Position numbers and translations under genes: made by a program
Part shown: piece after piece, positions 39,871 through 51,831 of the stretch
Position numbering within the stretch: the first letter of the stretch is position 1
How the letters are laid out: each line of letters starts with the position of its first letter
NCBI GenBank assembly: GCA_933207985.1
Contig: OW240916.1
Coordinates: 313,339,761 to 313,403,760 of the forward strand
DNA length: 64,000 nucleotides
Direction: 5' to 3'
From: Pelobates cultripes
Lineage: Eukaryota; Chordata; Amphibia; Anura; Pelobatidae
Notes under the pieces: model-generated
The model's database searches: none
Seen by the model: only the letters and a program-made list of their open reading frames with translations
Told to the model about the DNA's origin: nothing

Positions 39871-40445
39871 GTATGACAAATGTTTTCATCCAATGTTGCT
39901 TTTTGAATTTGCACTTTTAAACTTTTTATATTTTCCTAGAATAGAGAATTTCCATAGAAATCGAATATGTGGTTGCAATTAAAATTCAGATGCAAACATG
40001 AAACTCCTTATTTGAACATAGCAAGCCTCCTCTTCCAAATAAGTGACCTTGTGTCTGTATAGTACATTATTGAAATCATATAACTCAGAATTGTGTGTAG
40101 CTTAAAATGTCATTTCTGGATAGTTGGAAATTTTATTCCTGTTTTCCATATTTTATATTTTCTCCATAAATCACAGGATGGTTTATTTATTTTCAAGATT
40201 TCAATTTATAATTTTATTGGAAAAACACAGGTATAGAATCCCTAGTTTTGCTTATTTGGGAAGTAGAACTGATGTTCATTGTGAAAGCATAATGTGTATT
40301 TCTGTACAATAAAAATGTAAATATATAAATATATGTGTATCAATCAGTGTAATGTACGGAAACAGCCCAAATATTGATGTTTAATTGCAGTTAGGGCAAA
40401 AGCCTAAAAATTGCTTGTGCACATGGCTGTAAAATGGTCTTGCAC
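39871..40445 (+). other. FER 19.7-kb intron, first part
   Basis: Plain AT-rich intron, nothing recognised. Confidence 0.5.
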
Positions 40446-40918
40446 TTAAAGGACCACTATAGGCACCCAGACCACTTCAGCTTAATGAAGTGGTCTGGGT
40501 GCCAGGTCCATCTAGGGTTAACCCTGCCTGCTGTAAACATAGCAGTTTCAGAGAAACTTCTATGTTTACATATGGGTTAATCCAGCTTCTAGTGGCTGTC
40601 TCATTGACAGCCGCTAGAGGCGCTTCCGCGCTTTTCACTGTGATTTTCACTGTGAGAAGACACCAGCGTCCATAGGAAAGCATTAAGAATGCTTTCCTAT
40701 GGACTGACTGCGCGCGGCTCTTGCCGCACATGCGCATTCAGCCAATGACGTCGGAAGGAGGAGGAGAGTCCCCGGTGCTGGAGAAAGGTAAGCCTTTAAC
40801 CCCTTCCTTCCCCTTCAGCCCGGCGGGAGGGAGTGCCATGAGGGTGGGGGGGGGGCCCATTAACATGTTAGTGCCAGGAAAACAAGTTTGTTTTCCTGGC
40901 ACTATAGTGGTGCTTTAA
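40446..40918 (+). mobile_element. T2-like MITE, complete copy
   Basis: Starts TTAAAGGACCACTATAGGCA with the long hairpin CACCCAGACCACTTCA / TGAAGTGGTCTGGGTG, and ends with the hairpin GTGCCAGGAAAACAAG / TTGTTTTCCTGGCAC before TATAGTGGTGCTTTAA. 473 bp. The two different terminal hairpins are well preserved, so the copy is fairly young. Confidence 0.82.
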
Positions 40919-42371
40919 GGTGTTAAATACAGGATTCGTTATACGCTGAGTCAAGAAAGCTTCAGTTTGTATGAATATATCAAAATTTTTTGTCAAGCAG
41001 AGAGGTGTAAGACTTATGCAGACTGTTTAGCAATTTATCTTCCAATCCATAGAATATACACTTGTAATTTCGGTGACATAGTTTGCATTGAGGGAGTTGG
41101 CTTGAACCAAAAGTAAAGTGCAGTAAACACCCACAAACACACAGACCTCCTGAGGTTGGGGAGATGTCTAGCTCCCCATGTTTTCTCATAAACTAAAACC
41201 ACCCAAAACACCGTCTTGAACTTTTGTGACCCCCCCCCTCTCGATGTAGGAGATTGCATCATGTTGCATGTTGACAGGGCAACTAAAAGTAGAACAGGGC
41301 ATGCGGCTAAAATAGCCAAGCTGTGCATTTTTCAAAATCAGTTCTTATTTTTAAATGCTCGTTCTCTTTTTACAGCCTTCTGTATGTTTTCCTTTTTTGA
41401 ATTACTTAAAAATAATTTTACAGGCAGACATTGTCAGCATGCATTTTAGTTCCTTTAAAGCAGCTGAACTCTTAGCATTTCTATAGACAAACCACGTTTC
41501 TAGTTGCTTTTGTGTTTTGTAAAGGCTCCGTTTCAGTGTATTTTGAGTTGAATATAAAATGTGCATTGTTTATAAAGTTAGCAGCTGGGATGCTAATATT
41601 CCCAGGGTATTGTTATTTATTGTAGATCCTGTGAAAGAACTTAAACCAGCACTCCTTTTCATTGCTCATTTGCACTGTTTTTGTTGTTAGAATATGTTTT
41701 TTTTATTATTTGCTAAAAAAACTGCTCTATAGCTGTCCAGAAAGAATTATGGAATGTGGCTCCACACCACAAGCTCTTGAGCCAGGGATTGCGAATGTGT
41801 GCAGCTCAAGCTCCCTTTGAGAGCTTATGAATGGAGCTAGGTTAGATGAATGCTACCTCTGTTTCTTCTAAAATTGTTCAGCAAACCCTAAAAGTATGCA
41901 GCCTACTGTACCTACAGCTTACAGATCGCAGCACTATAAAGGAGACTTTATCAGTTCTCAGAAACCTGCCTACCCAACACAGTTGTCACACTTGCTCTTA
42001 GCACAGTATGAAACAGTACATAGTTTACTGTTCTGCACCATTGCTGAGGCTTTATAGGCATCTCCATTCCATTCATCAGCACTATGCAAAACAAAAAAAT
42101 CTAGGAACCTCAAAAATTCTTTTTTTATATCGATATAATATGTTCCAATTCAAAGAAAACCTATGGTCCCGAAAAAGTTGTTTTATAAATTCCCTTCTAC
42201 TGTTGTGACCTCTGTCCAACCCCCCTTTCGCTGTCTTCGTCACTATGCTTGCCAACTCTTCCACTATATTGACCAATCCAGTGCTTCTCTATGATAAGAT
42301 ACGCATGTGCGGCAAATGGTCTGACTTGGTCCTGGCGCTGAAAACACCCACACCCATTAAATCCAGCAATG
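40919..42371. other. intron sequence with one MITE fragment
   Basis: Mostly unrecognised. 42262-42371 is an interior fragment of a T2-like MITE (CCAATCCAGTGCTTCTCTAT; AATCCAGCAATGTAAACAT), apparently cut where the Tc1 at 42372 begins. A C run is at 41230-41237. Confidence 0.45.
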
Positions 42372-43812
42372 TAAACATTTTTTTTTTTTATTGTGAAGCA
42401 AACAACAAATAGGACAAAATAACAGAAAAAGTCAATGTGCATAACTATTCACCCCCCTAAAGTCAATACTTTGTAGAGCCACCTTTTGCAGCAATCACAG
42501 CTCCAAGTCGCTTTGGATAATAATGAGCTTGCCACACCTTTCCACTGGGATTTTTGCCCATTCCTCCTTGTAACACTGCTCCAGCTCCTTCAAGTTGGAT
42601 GGTTTGCACTTGTGAACAGCAATCTTTAAGTCTGACCACAGATTTTCTATTGGATTGAGGTCTGGGCTTTGACTAGGCCATTCCAACACATTTACATGTT
42701 TCCCCTTAAACCACTCAAGTGTTGCTTTAGCATTGTGTTTGGGGTCATTGTCCTGCTGGAAGGTGAACCTCCATCCTAGCCTCAAATCACTTACAGGTTT
42801 TGCTCAAGAATATCCCTGTATTTAGCACTATCCATCTTTCCCTCAACTCTAACCAGTTTCCCAGTCCCAGCTGCTTAAAATGGTGTTCTTTGGGTGATGT
42901 GATGTGTTGGGTTTGCACCAGACATAGCATTTTCTTTGATGGCCGAAAAGTTCAATTTTAGTCTCATCAGACCAGAGCACCTTCCTCCATACATTTTGGG
43001 AGTCTCTCACGTGCCTTTTCGCAAACTCAAAACGCGCCATTTTGTTTTTTGCTGAAAGTAATGGCTTTCTTCTGGCCACTCTGCCATAAAGCCCAACTCT
43101 ATGGAGCGGACGGCTTATTGTCGTCCTATGTACAGATACTCCAGTCTCTGCTGTGGATCTCTGCAGCTCCTCCAGGGTTACCTTAGGTCTCTGTGCTGCC
43201 TCTCTGATTGATGTCCTCCTTGCCCGGTCCGTGAGTTTTGGTGGGCGGCTGTCTCTTGGCAGGTTTGCTGTTGTGCCATGTTCTTTCCTTTTGGTTATGA
43301 TAGATTTGATGGTGCTCCTGGGGATCATCAAAGATTTGAATATTTTTTTTATAACCTAACCCCGACTTGTACTTCTCATCAACATTGTCCCTTACTTGTT
43401 TGGAGAGTTCCCTGGTCTTCATGGCAGTGTTTGGTTAGTGGTGCCTTTTGCTTAGGTGTTGCAGCCTCTGGGGCCTTTCAAAAAACGTGTGTATATGTAA
43501 TGACATATCATGTGACACCAGGTGGACATCATTTCACTAATTATGTGACTTCTGAAGGTAATTAGTTGCACCAGAGCTTTTTATGGGCTTCATAACAAAG
43601 GGGGTGAATACATCCGCACATGCCAATTTTCTGTTTTCTGTTAATAAAAAAAAGTTTTATGTATATATTTTTCTCATTTCACTTCACCAACTTAGACTAT
43701 TGTGTTCTGATCCATCACATAAAATTCAGATTAATAAAACATTGAACTTAAGGCTGTAATGTAACAAAATAGGTCAAAAGTCAATGGGGGTGAATACTTT
43801 TGCAAGGCACTG
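42372..43812 (-). mobile_element. Tc1/mariner element, left end lost
   Basis: The right end, read inwards, is CAGTGCCTTGCAAAAGTATT followed by CACCCCC, with TA at 43813-43814. The left side has only the inner part (ACTATTCACCCCCCTAAAGT at about 42446) and then runs into an A/T-rich tract and a MITE fragment, so the outer left repeat is missing. Confidence 0.85.
42495..43422 (-). pseudogene. Tc1 transposase pseudogene with internal deletion
   Basis: From 43422 the protein starts MKTRELSKQVRDNVDEKYKS. After a frameshift, 43331 reads IPRSTIKSIITKRKEHGTTA, then LPRDSRPPKLTDRARR, ISRPLHRVGLYGRVARRKPL and [14 protein letters not shown] with the first catalytic Asp. A gap of about twenty residues follows (the IMLWGC segment is missing near 42870), then from 42785 [20 protein letters not shown] (second Asp) and [15 protein letters not shown] (Glu). 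The catalytic triad is present but the chain is broken at least twice. Confidence 0.9.
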
Positions 43813-43814
43813 TA

Positions 43815-44984
43815 TATTTTCGGACGTATGCCTATTGATTTTGTTGAAATGTAAAAAGAATTCTGAGACCGTCAAAAAGCTCTTCATGTAAAATTGTCTT
43901 TATGAAGATTTCAAAAATTGACTGAGCTGATTTAAAGATTAACAGCTTCAAATACAAGGTAATATTCTATACCCATACAAATTATTATTTACCGTCTGGA
44001 AAGTGCATTAAGAATTAGCGATACAGGATGACAGCGAGTGTACCTTTCAAAACTCATTCCTGATTGCAGAATTGCATCCAGGGACTTTAAATTATTGTAT
44101 CCTCAACTCCAGAATGGTTTCAGCCAAACTAATTTTACCTCATACCTGATAAATGTCATTAGCCTGACACAATAAAGAGTTTAAGAAATACACACCCCTG
44201 TTCATTTCATCTTGTTCTTACAAATGGTTACAAGATCTTTGTCTCGTGAGAAAGAGGTTTATAAATTGTTATGTAGCTTTAGAAATGAATTCTAGTGAAC
44301 GCAGTGAGAAACCGTTTTGATAAATTGTTCCATGACTGTATAGAAATTCCAATAACTAATCACCTGTGTAGAAAATAACAATTCATCTCAAACTCACCAT
44401 TTGAGTCGTTATCCTGTTCTCTAAACAACAATCCCACTGTTTTTGAGATGGCTATGAGCCGAATTTGATTATTTCTCAATTTGATTTTTCTTGATGTTTT
44501 ATTGAAATGCTAATTCCAGTTTATCTTCATATCATGCACCTATGGCTTCCGTTGGAAGGTTGATGCTCTGTGTAAAATTAATGAAACTAATGTATAGTCC
44601 AGATTTTTACCTGGCCGTAAAATGTATTGTCTCACCTTTGGGAGCTTGATGCTTCTCATGTTCAATTAAATGTGTGATTTAAAATTGTACTGCTCCAAAA
44701 TATAGGTTTTTATTTTGTGCAATTTCATATACAGGTCAGTAGTTTGAGGGCTCCACCTTTTTATTTTTCTGAATTGAAAAAAAGGTGCCATTAAATTTGG
44801 CAAATCTGGCAGCCACAGGTTGTGTACTTTTAGGTGCGGCCAATATGCCAGACATACTAAATGCCAAACAATGTGCACCAGGTCACTAAACTAATTTGTG
44901 CAATAAAATGTCTCACTACGTTTGTTCCAATTCTCCCCTTTCATTCATTCATTTTAATTTTTTAATGTAAACTTTTTTAAGATA
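43815..44984. other. intron sequence, nothing recognised
   Basis: AT-rich intron. 44020-44230 is complex and free of repeat character (CTGATTGCAGAATTGCATCC and neighbours) and may be worth a conservation check. No gene is seen. Confidence 0.45.
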
Positions 44985-45660
44985 AAAGGAAAAGGTGATT
45001 AGCGCACACAAAGTAGAAAAGCTATTACCTTACGTAAAATAATGCCTCAGGTAATTTTGCACATTAGGTAGTTCTTGTAACCTATACACAGGTAAATAAA
45101 ACATACATAGTGTAACCTGTATATATAAAATATCAAAGTGAGGAATAACTTTTTTTCACACACTCCCAATTTCCAGAGCCTTTTTAAAAGTTGGCTCTAA
45201 ACTTGTAGCACTTATCGTCTCCTCCTTAAGACATATAATGCTGGTACATCAGGTATATTCACAGGAACCTGGAACTGATGAATTGGCAGCAGACTCCAAA
45301 GTAGATAAGGAGGTATTTTTATTGTAACAAAATTAAAAATAAAAGAATGTATATATATATATATATATATATACAAATGATTAAGCAATAAAAGCGTTTC
45401 AACCTTACATAGGTCTTTTTCAAGTGCATCTAGTTTCACAGTGAAGTAAAAAGTTCTTATTCTCTGATATATAAGAACTTTTTACTTCACTGTGAAACTA
45501 TATATATATATATACATTCTTTTATTTTTAATTTTGTTACAATAAAAATACCTCCTTATCTACTTTGGAGTCTGCTGCCAATTCATCAGTTCCAGGTTCC
45601 TGTGGATATACCTGATGTACCAGCATTATATGCTGAAAAACTGCACATACTGATTCCTCC
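44985..45660. repeat. Penelope-like repeat, large nested inverted repeat
   Basis: Two nested inverted repeats share one centre region. The outer arms are 45232-45365 and about 45490-45632 (CATATAATGCTGGTACATCA at one side, its complement at the other). The inner arms are 45431-45460 and 45471-45500, a perfect 30-bp palindrome with a 10-bp spacer. Between the outer left and inner left arm, the minus strand reads TTGAAAAAGACCTATGTAAG followed by GTTGAAACGC, a decayed version of the hammerhead-type segment of Penelope-like elements. An (AT)n tract separates the arms. Confidence 0.6.
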
Positions 45661-45706
45661 CACCATGACAACTTCAAATCACTGAAGTGGTGGAGTAACC
45701 CTTTAA
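45661..45706. mobile_element. solo T2-like terminus
   Basis: CACCATGACAACTTCAAATC / ACTGAAGTGGTGG hairpin followed by AGTAACCCTTTAA, with TTAA at 45703-45706. Only one end of a T2-like MITE is visible. Confidence 0.5.
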
Positions 45707-45920
45707 CTTTAGATCCTTGTTTGTTGCCATCAACATCAACTAAATTGTCAGTTTTGGAGCCGGGCTCAATAAACGATGAGTGTTGTTAATGTTATTGATG
45801 GCTGGAGATATGCAAAGACCGCTAACAGTTGCACGCAGATCAGAATTGTCTATGGTTTCTGTTCTGTGCGAGTTGGGGTGCTTCCAGTGTAGTTTTATTT
45901 TTTTAAGTTGCTGGAGTATA

Positions 45921-47479
45921 CACTGCTCAAAAAAATAAAGGGAACACTTAAACAACACAATGTAACTCCAAGTCAATCACACTTCTGTGAAATCAAACTG
46001 TCCACTTAGGAAGCAACACTGAGTGACAATCAATTTCACATGCTGCTGTGCAAATGGGATAGACAACAGGTGGAAATTATAGGCAATTAGCAAGACACCC
46101 CCAATAAAGGAGTGGTTCTGCAGGTGGTGACCACAGACCACTTCTCAGTTCCTATGCTTCCTGGCTGATGTTTTGGTCACTTTTGAATGCTGGCGGTGCT
46201 CTCACTCTAGTGGTAGCATGAGACGAAGCTAACAACCCACACAAGTGGCTCGGGTAGTGCAGCTCATCCAGGATGGCACATCAATGCGAGCTGTGGCAAG
46301 AAGGTTTGCTGTGTCTGTCAGCATAGTGTCCAGATCACGGAGGCGCTAACAGGTGACAGGCCAGTACATCAGGAGACGTGTAGGAGGCCGTAGGAGGACA
46401 ACAATCCAGCAGCAGGACCGCTACCTCCGCCTTTGTGCAAGGAGGAACAGGAGGAGCACTGCCAGAGCCCTGCAAAATGACCTCCAGCGGGCCACAAATG
46501 TGCATGTGTCTGCTCAAAAGGTCAGAAACAGACTCCATGAGGGTGGTATAAGGGCCCGACGTCCACAGATGGGGGTTGGGCTTACAGCCCAACACTGTGC
46601 AGGACGTTTGGCATTTGCCAGAGGACACCAAGATTGGCAAATTCGCCACTGGCACCCTGTGCTCTTCACAGATGAATGCAGGTTCACACTGAGCACATGT
46701 GACAGACGTAACAGAGTCTGGATACGCTGTGGAGAACATTCTGCTGCCTGCAACATCCTCCAGCATGACCGGTTTGGCAGTGGGTCAGTAATGGTGTGGG
46801 ATGGCATTCATTTGGGGGGCAGCACAGCCCTCCATGTGCTCCCCAGGGGTAGCTTGACTGCCATTAGGTACAGAGATGAGATCCTCAGACCCCTTGTGAG
46901 ACCATATGCTGGTGCGGGTGGCCCTGGGTTCCTCCTAATGCAAGACAATGCTAGACCTCATGTGGCTGGAGTGTGTCAGCAGTTCCTGCAAGACGAAGGC
47001 ATTGATGCTATGGACTGGCCCTCCCGTTCCCCAGACCTGAATCCAATTGAGCACATCAGGGACATCATGTCTCGCTCCATCCACCGACGTCACTTTGCAC
47101 CACAGACTGTCCAGGAGTTGGCAGATGCTTTAGTCCAGGTCTGGGAGGAGATCCCTCAGGAGCATGCACAGGCGTTGTAGGGTAGTCATACAGGCATGTG
47201 GAGGCCACACACACTACTGAGCCTCATTTTGATTTGTTTTAAGGACATTACATCAAAGTTGGATCAGCAAATAGTGTGTTTTTCCACTTTAATTTTGAGT
47301 GGGACTCCAAATCCAGACCTCCATGGGTTGAAAAATGTGATTTCCATTTTTTAATTTTTGTGTGATTTTGTTGTCCGCACATTCAACTATGTAAAGAACA
47401 AAGTATTTCAGAAGAATATTTAATTCGTTCAGATCTAGGATGTGTTATTTTTGTGTTCCCTTTATTTTTTTGAGCAGTG
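45921..47479 (+). mobile_element. Tc1/mariner element, near-complete
   Basis: Flanked by TA at 45919-45920 and 47480-47481. Both ends read CACTGCTCAAAAAAATAAAG going inwards, followed by GGAACAC. At 1559 bp it has full length, both terminal repeats and one transposase frame with only two stop codons. The family is widespread in fishes, lampreys and frogs, and this is the best-preserved autonomous-type element of the window. Confidence 0.95.
46218..47180 (+). pseudogene. Tc1 transposase, two in-frame stops
   Basis: From ATG 46218 one frame runs 320 codons to the TAG at 47178-47180. It is interrupted only by TAA at 46230-46232 (fifth codon) and TAA at 46347-46349 (at the end of the helix-turn-helix region, where the family has Tyr). 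After the second stop it is open for 277 codons. Motifs: [20 protein letters not shown] (HTH), FTDECRF (first Asp), SVMVWDGI (family VWGGI), LMQDNARPH (second Asp) and [12 protein letters not shown] (Glu), with 34 residues between Asp and Glu. The catalytic triad is intact. A start at the Met of MTGQY (46353) would lack the DNA-binding domain, so no functional enzyme is expected. Confidence 0.95.
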
Positions 47480-47481
47480 TA

Positions 47482-49189
47482 TTAGGAAATTATCATTTAA
47501 TGTGATTAAAATGGCTTTTTAATCAAATTTGCATTGTATGTAAAGAATTAATTTAGTGTGTTTTCCCCTTATAAAAAAAGTTTTATTTATATTTTCCCTT
47601 TGATACGCTGAATGCATTTTAAGTTGGAGTTTAATCTGTGACTGTTATGTAGAATATTGTTTTGCAGGCTCATCTTGTCATTGTCCGCACCCTACCCCCT
47701 CCCAACTGTTTAGCAGTATCAGCATAGGATTTGTATTCTAAAATAATAGTCCTCATATTCAGGTCATATTTCTTCTCTGCTTTGCTCAAAGCAGTTGAAA
47801 GAAAGAAATATCATCCCATTAACTTTACTTTCCGTTAAGTCTTTTTTAGCTGCAATCCTTGCTAGCAAAATCTTGTATACTGGAAGTCAAGTGTTCATTT
47901 GTGTTCAATAATTAAAAAGAAGCTCTTCTTTTCATTTTGGCAATTTATGTAACGGATGTACGCCTGGAAACACAAAACTTAATGACCGCAGAGTGACAGA
48001 ATCTGCAGAAGCAACCCAGTCTCTGATGTGCTGCACAGTTTAATGTTTGCCATATGGTACTGAGACTGTTGGATCCCTGGAAAATGCGTTGGCCTATTCG
48101 GTGATCCGAATCATGTTCGGGGGATCACCTAATTGAAGAATGCAATATTTGTCATAGAAATTATCTTGTTGCTAAAAAAAAAATTAAAAAATTGTATGTG
48201 CTAAATCTCATTAGCTTTATTTTGTATAAAATTAAAAAATGTATCTTTTATTTAAGTACTTATCTTGAGTTCAGCTGTAGTATGCTATGGTTATTTGTAT
48301 CCATTCACTTCAACTTAACTGTGAATCCAGAAGAGGCATGGACCCTTGACACTGGAAACCTGGCTTCATTTTAAGTCTCCATTTATTTGTAGAGAATCAT
48401 TGTATCCCAACAAATAATTCATGGACTGATGTACCATGCCCTTCATGGCTCGGGTACGTATATCCCTGGATTCAGGCAGTACATAGTGTTTTATTACTGC
48501 AAGTGTGAAACAACTTTTTGTTTAGGCAGTTTTATGACATGGATAAATGATGTGACGCCCCATTTCCTAAGAGAAATGTTTAGTAACATACATGAATGAC
48601 TTATAAAGGGCTGTATCACATCATGGGAATGCAATGGACAGGTTGTTTGTGCCAGGATCACTGAAGGGTACCTTCTCTCTCTAAGGGATGGAAACACATT
48701 TGTGATGATGTACTCCAGCTTTAAGGAATCCTAATGGATGCTCTAAATTATGATTATATCTGTTCATATGGTTTTCCAAAAATGGGTTCAACATTTTCTC
48801 CCTTTGTAAAGCATAATACATTCAGCCTTTATATGTATTGGCTTCCTTTCTAATCATTTGTGAGGGCTGGAAGAATTGTGCGCTGTAGAATTTAAACAAA
48901 AGGATTTCAGGTATTCTTACTTACTGCAGGTCAAACATCAAAGCTCAAAATTATCAAAATAATAATTTAATAATATTTTGTGTGCTGTCAGTAAAAAAGA
49001 TCGAAAGCTACTCATCACACCTCCCTTGTATCCATCTGCTCATATCCATTGCCATAAAGGATGCGTATTACTATACCCCTGTTTTCTAGTTAACGTTAAT
49101 TACATCCCTCCAACCCTTTTTGTTTTTTTTTGTTTTTTTCTGCCTCTGTATAATGCCCTGTTGGTCGTTATACTTTAGGTCCCCTTCCC
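47482..49189. other. intron sequence, nothing recognised
   Basis: AT-rich intron. A splice-acceptor-like TTTTGCAG at about 47660 is not followed by a convincing coding stretch. No gene is seen. Confidence 0.45.
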
Positions 49190-49395
49190 CCAAACTAAAA
49201 AAAATAAGACTAAAATAAAGTTATTGCTCACCTGGAATCCAGTTCCGGTTGAAGCTCCTGGCGCCATATTCTACCCCTCTTCATGATGTAAGGGCAGTCA
49301 GCCAGGTCCAGTCATAGTCATCTCATGGAGAAACCTGTGATTGGACCGATTCACTGGCTCAAAGCGCATGATTTTACCATTTGCAGTCACTGGCT
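49190..49395. mobile_element. MITE-like fragment
   Basis: Contains CAGTTCCGGTTGAAGCTCCT and TGTGATTGGACCGATTCACT, with the texture of T2-like MITE interiors, and is followed by a run of 18 A at about 49400. No ends are visible. Confidence 0.35.
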
Positions 49396-49614
49396 TGAAA
49401 AAAAAAAAAAAAAAGAAATATTGCACTATTTAATAAATTCTGCCTCTTCTGAAACTTTAATGGACTCCATGCACCATAATTTTTTTTTCTTTTAATAACT
49501 TAGGAAAAAAACAGGTAGGATATTTCTAATTTTTATGCTCGCCCAATTTGCTATTTCTTTCCTTAACGTAGAGTTAAAGGAAGTACCGTGTCCCATTCCC
49601 CATGCACAAATTAA

Positions 49615-49850
49615 CTCATAACTATACTATATTACTTTACTGAGAGGGTAGTGGATGCATGGAATAGCCTTCCAGCTGAAGTGGTAGAGGTTAACACAGT
49701 AAAGGAGTTTAAGCATGCGTGGGATAGGCATAAGGCTATCCTAACTATAAGATAAGACTAGGGACTAATGAAAGTATTTATAAAATTGGGCAGACTAGTT
49801 GGGCCGAATGGTTCTTATCTGCCTTCACATTCCATGTTTCTATACCATCG
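49615..49850 (+). mobile_element. non-LTR retrotransposon 3' fragment
   Basis: 49636-49755 encodes FTERVVDAWNSLPAEVVEVN followed by TVKEFKHAWDRHKAIL, the C-terminal signature (RVVDxWNxLPxEVV...FK) seen at the end of CR1-group reverse transcriptases. Then comes the 3' segment TTGGGCCGAATGGTTCTTAT and TCTGCCTTCACATTCCATG. The frame ends at TAA 49753-49755. Only this C-terminal and 3'-end piece is present. Confidence 0.75.
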
Positions 49851-50634
49851 CACAGTTAAAAATGTATTCCTGCTGTATATGATCCAGTCTCAAAGAATTT
49901 TGTTTCAAGCGATAGATGTGTTGTTTATTATGTATAGTGCGTATTAACTGGTAAAGCTTTGATTTCTTGACCATGCTTTGCATAAGATCTGAAGAATTAG
50001 TTTTAAAAATAGAAAGAAAAAAATAAACTTTGTATCCACAGTGCTTGATTAATTTACATACACACAAGATCAACTCCCGTGTTTCATTTACGGTAATACG
50101 TCAGTGATATTACATCCCAAACTATCATTTTAATGTTCATCTAGTGGTGTGCAGCATTTTCATAAAGCATAGCCATTTAATAGATCAAACACACATACAA
50201 ATATGTGATGGTTGTAACCGAAAACACCGCACATTGTTAACGTAATTCATTAAATATAACCCATTTTACCTCTGTTTTTATTTTATTTATTTTTCCGTAA
50301 TGTGGCCATATTTAATTTCAGATCTGCATCCTTGCCATTAAGTAGTTTTCAGATGCGTGGTCACAATTTTAAATGGTCGTTTGCCCTTGGAACTTTGCGC
50401 CATTAATCATGTTTGCCGCTTTGATGCTCTTATAATTCTGCAATAAATCATGTGGATGTCACCGAGTAAATCTGCAAAGTAGCAGTATTTTTTTTTTCCT
50501 ATCATGACAATAATAACAAAAAATGGCATCTTGAGAATTAAGTCCACGAAATGCCTTGGAAATGACCAAATGCAATATTTAGAAGCAGCAAGATTACTTT
50601 AGTAAACATTCCCCCTCCCCCAGATGTGAAACAT
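49851..50634. other. intron with a candidate conserved segment
   Basis: No gene or known repeat. 50300-50500 (TTTCAGATCTGCATCCTTGC, CGCCATTAATCATGTTTGCC and neighbours) is complex, repeat-free and balanced in composition. It could be a conserved non-coding element, but this cannot be tested here. Confidence 0.3.
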
Positions 50635-50816
50635 GCGCAGAGTGTAGCCACTTGGAACACTTCTGGTATGACCTAATGATGCCCCAGTGTCACTGCCGGA
50701 GGTGGCTTTGCACCTCCAGCAGCAGAGGCATTTAATTCTGTGCGCAATTACAGAATCCAGGCACCATGACCACTTCAAATCACCAAAGTGGTCACGGTGC
50801 TTGGAGTAATAATTTA
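50635..50816. mobile_element. T2-like MITE, one end
   Basis: The right part is the hairpin GCACCATGACCACTTCAAAT / CACCAAAGTGGTCACGGTGC, with TTAA at 50813-50816. The interior runs left to about 50635 (GATGCCCCAGTGTCACTGCC). The left end is missing. Confidence 0.5.
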
Positions 50817-51119
50817 AAATGGTCGTTGAAATATTACACAGTGGCATTCTGTGCGTTATTTATTTCCTCTATAAATGTGCTAGCCAAACTGTTAGGACAT
50901 AAAAAATGTTTCATGTCTATTGTATATCATGATAGTGTATCGAGGACTAGCATGAAAAGACCTATAAACCTGACCTCATTGATGGTTTTTGGCTCAATAG
51001 GAGCAAAAGAATGAAGGTGGTTTTAATACATTGCGCCAAAAATTAGAAGGAAACGTGTCGATGACACTTTGGTAAATCTTCTTTGTTTCATTTCCCATCT
51101 GAGAATGCTTTCTCTATGC

Positions 51120-51823
51120 CAGGGGTTCTTAACCTTTTTAGTCTCACACCTCCCCTCCTTTCCAAAAGCAATTAATAATGGATAAATTACGTAATTGACA
51201 TGGAAATTTAGTTTTTACATCTTCGGATACGCAGAAATTGTAAAGACAATTTTGCTGTAGTGGTTTTTGTGACTACTGAGTCCCTTCAATAATTGTATTT
51301 TTGTTATTGAAAATAAAGCTTTGTTTAAAAAAAAAAAAAAAAAAAACCTGTCTCCTAACATTTTTTAACTAGCTCCTAGATTCCTTGCAAATTTCTCAAA
51401 CCATCTGTTAACTAAGCTAGCAATAATTAAAATTAAACAGTCTTGGACATATCCATTGTTGCTGTCATTCAGACTGTGCATTTTGATACTGAAAATAACA
51501 GTCGCTGAGTGCGTAGTTATTGTGTGACTGTTTTACAGTTCTTGCGATTGTTGTAAGCAAGCGTTGGGAGTCATTTCCTGCATGGCGGTTTGATATAAGA
51601 TTAAACTAAACGGACACTTAGTGTTCGTTTTGCTAAACTCAAAACAGCAGTATTGCCGAACACTTCGATTATACGGTTTTTGATTGTCCGAGTGCCTCCC
51701 ACATTTTTTTTGAATCTGGATGTCATGACTCAACTGTATCTAAACTAAATTTTAATTAAGTTTTTTAATGAGGAACATCACAACTCCCCAGAAGAGGCAC
51801 ACCTCACAGGTTTAGAACCCCTG
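51120..51823. mobile_element. non-autonomous hAT element, perfect 8-bp duplication
   Basis: Termini CAGGGGTTCTTAACCTTTTT and, inverted, CAGGGGTTCTAAACCTGTGA. Flanked by CTCTATGC at 51112-51119 and again at 51824-51831, a perfect 8-bp target duplication. These are hAT hallmarks. The 704-bp body has no transposase. It contains AATAAA at 51312-51317, followed ten bases on by a run of about 20 A. Confidence 0.93.
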
Positions 51824-51831
51824 CTCTATGC

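Noticed and set aside
46353..47180. Functional Tc1 transposase starting at the Met of MTGQY
   Set aside because: The DNA-binding domain lies upstream of the two stop codons, so this frame would give an enzyme without target recognition.
47655..47760. Extra exon after TTTTGCAG near 47660
   Set aside because: No continuing FER similarity and FER exons on both sides already join in phase.
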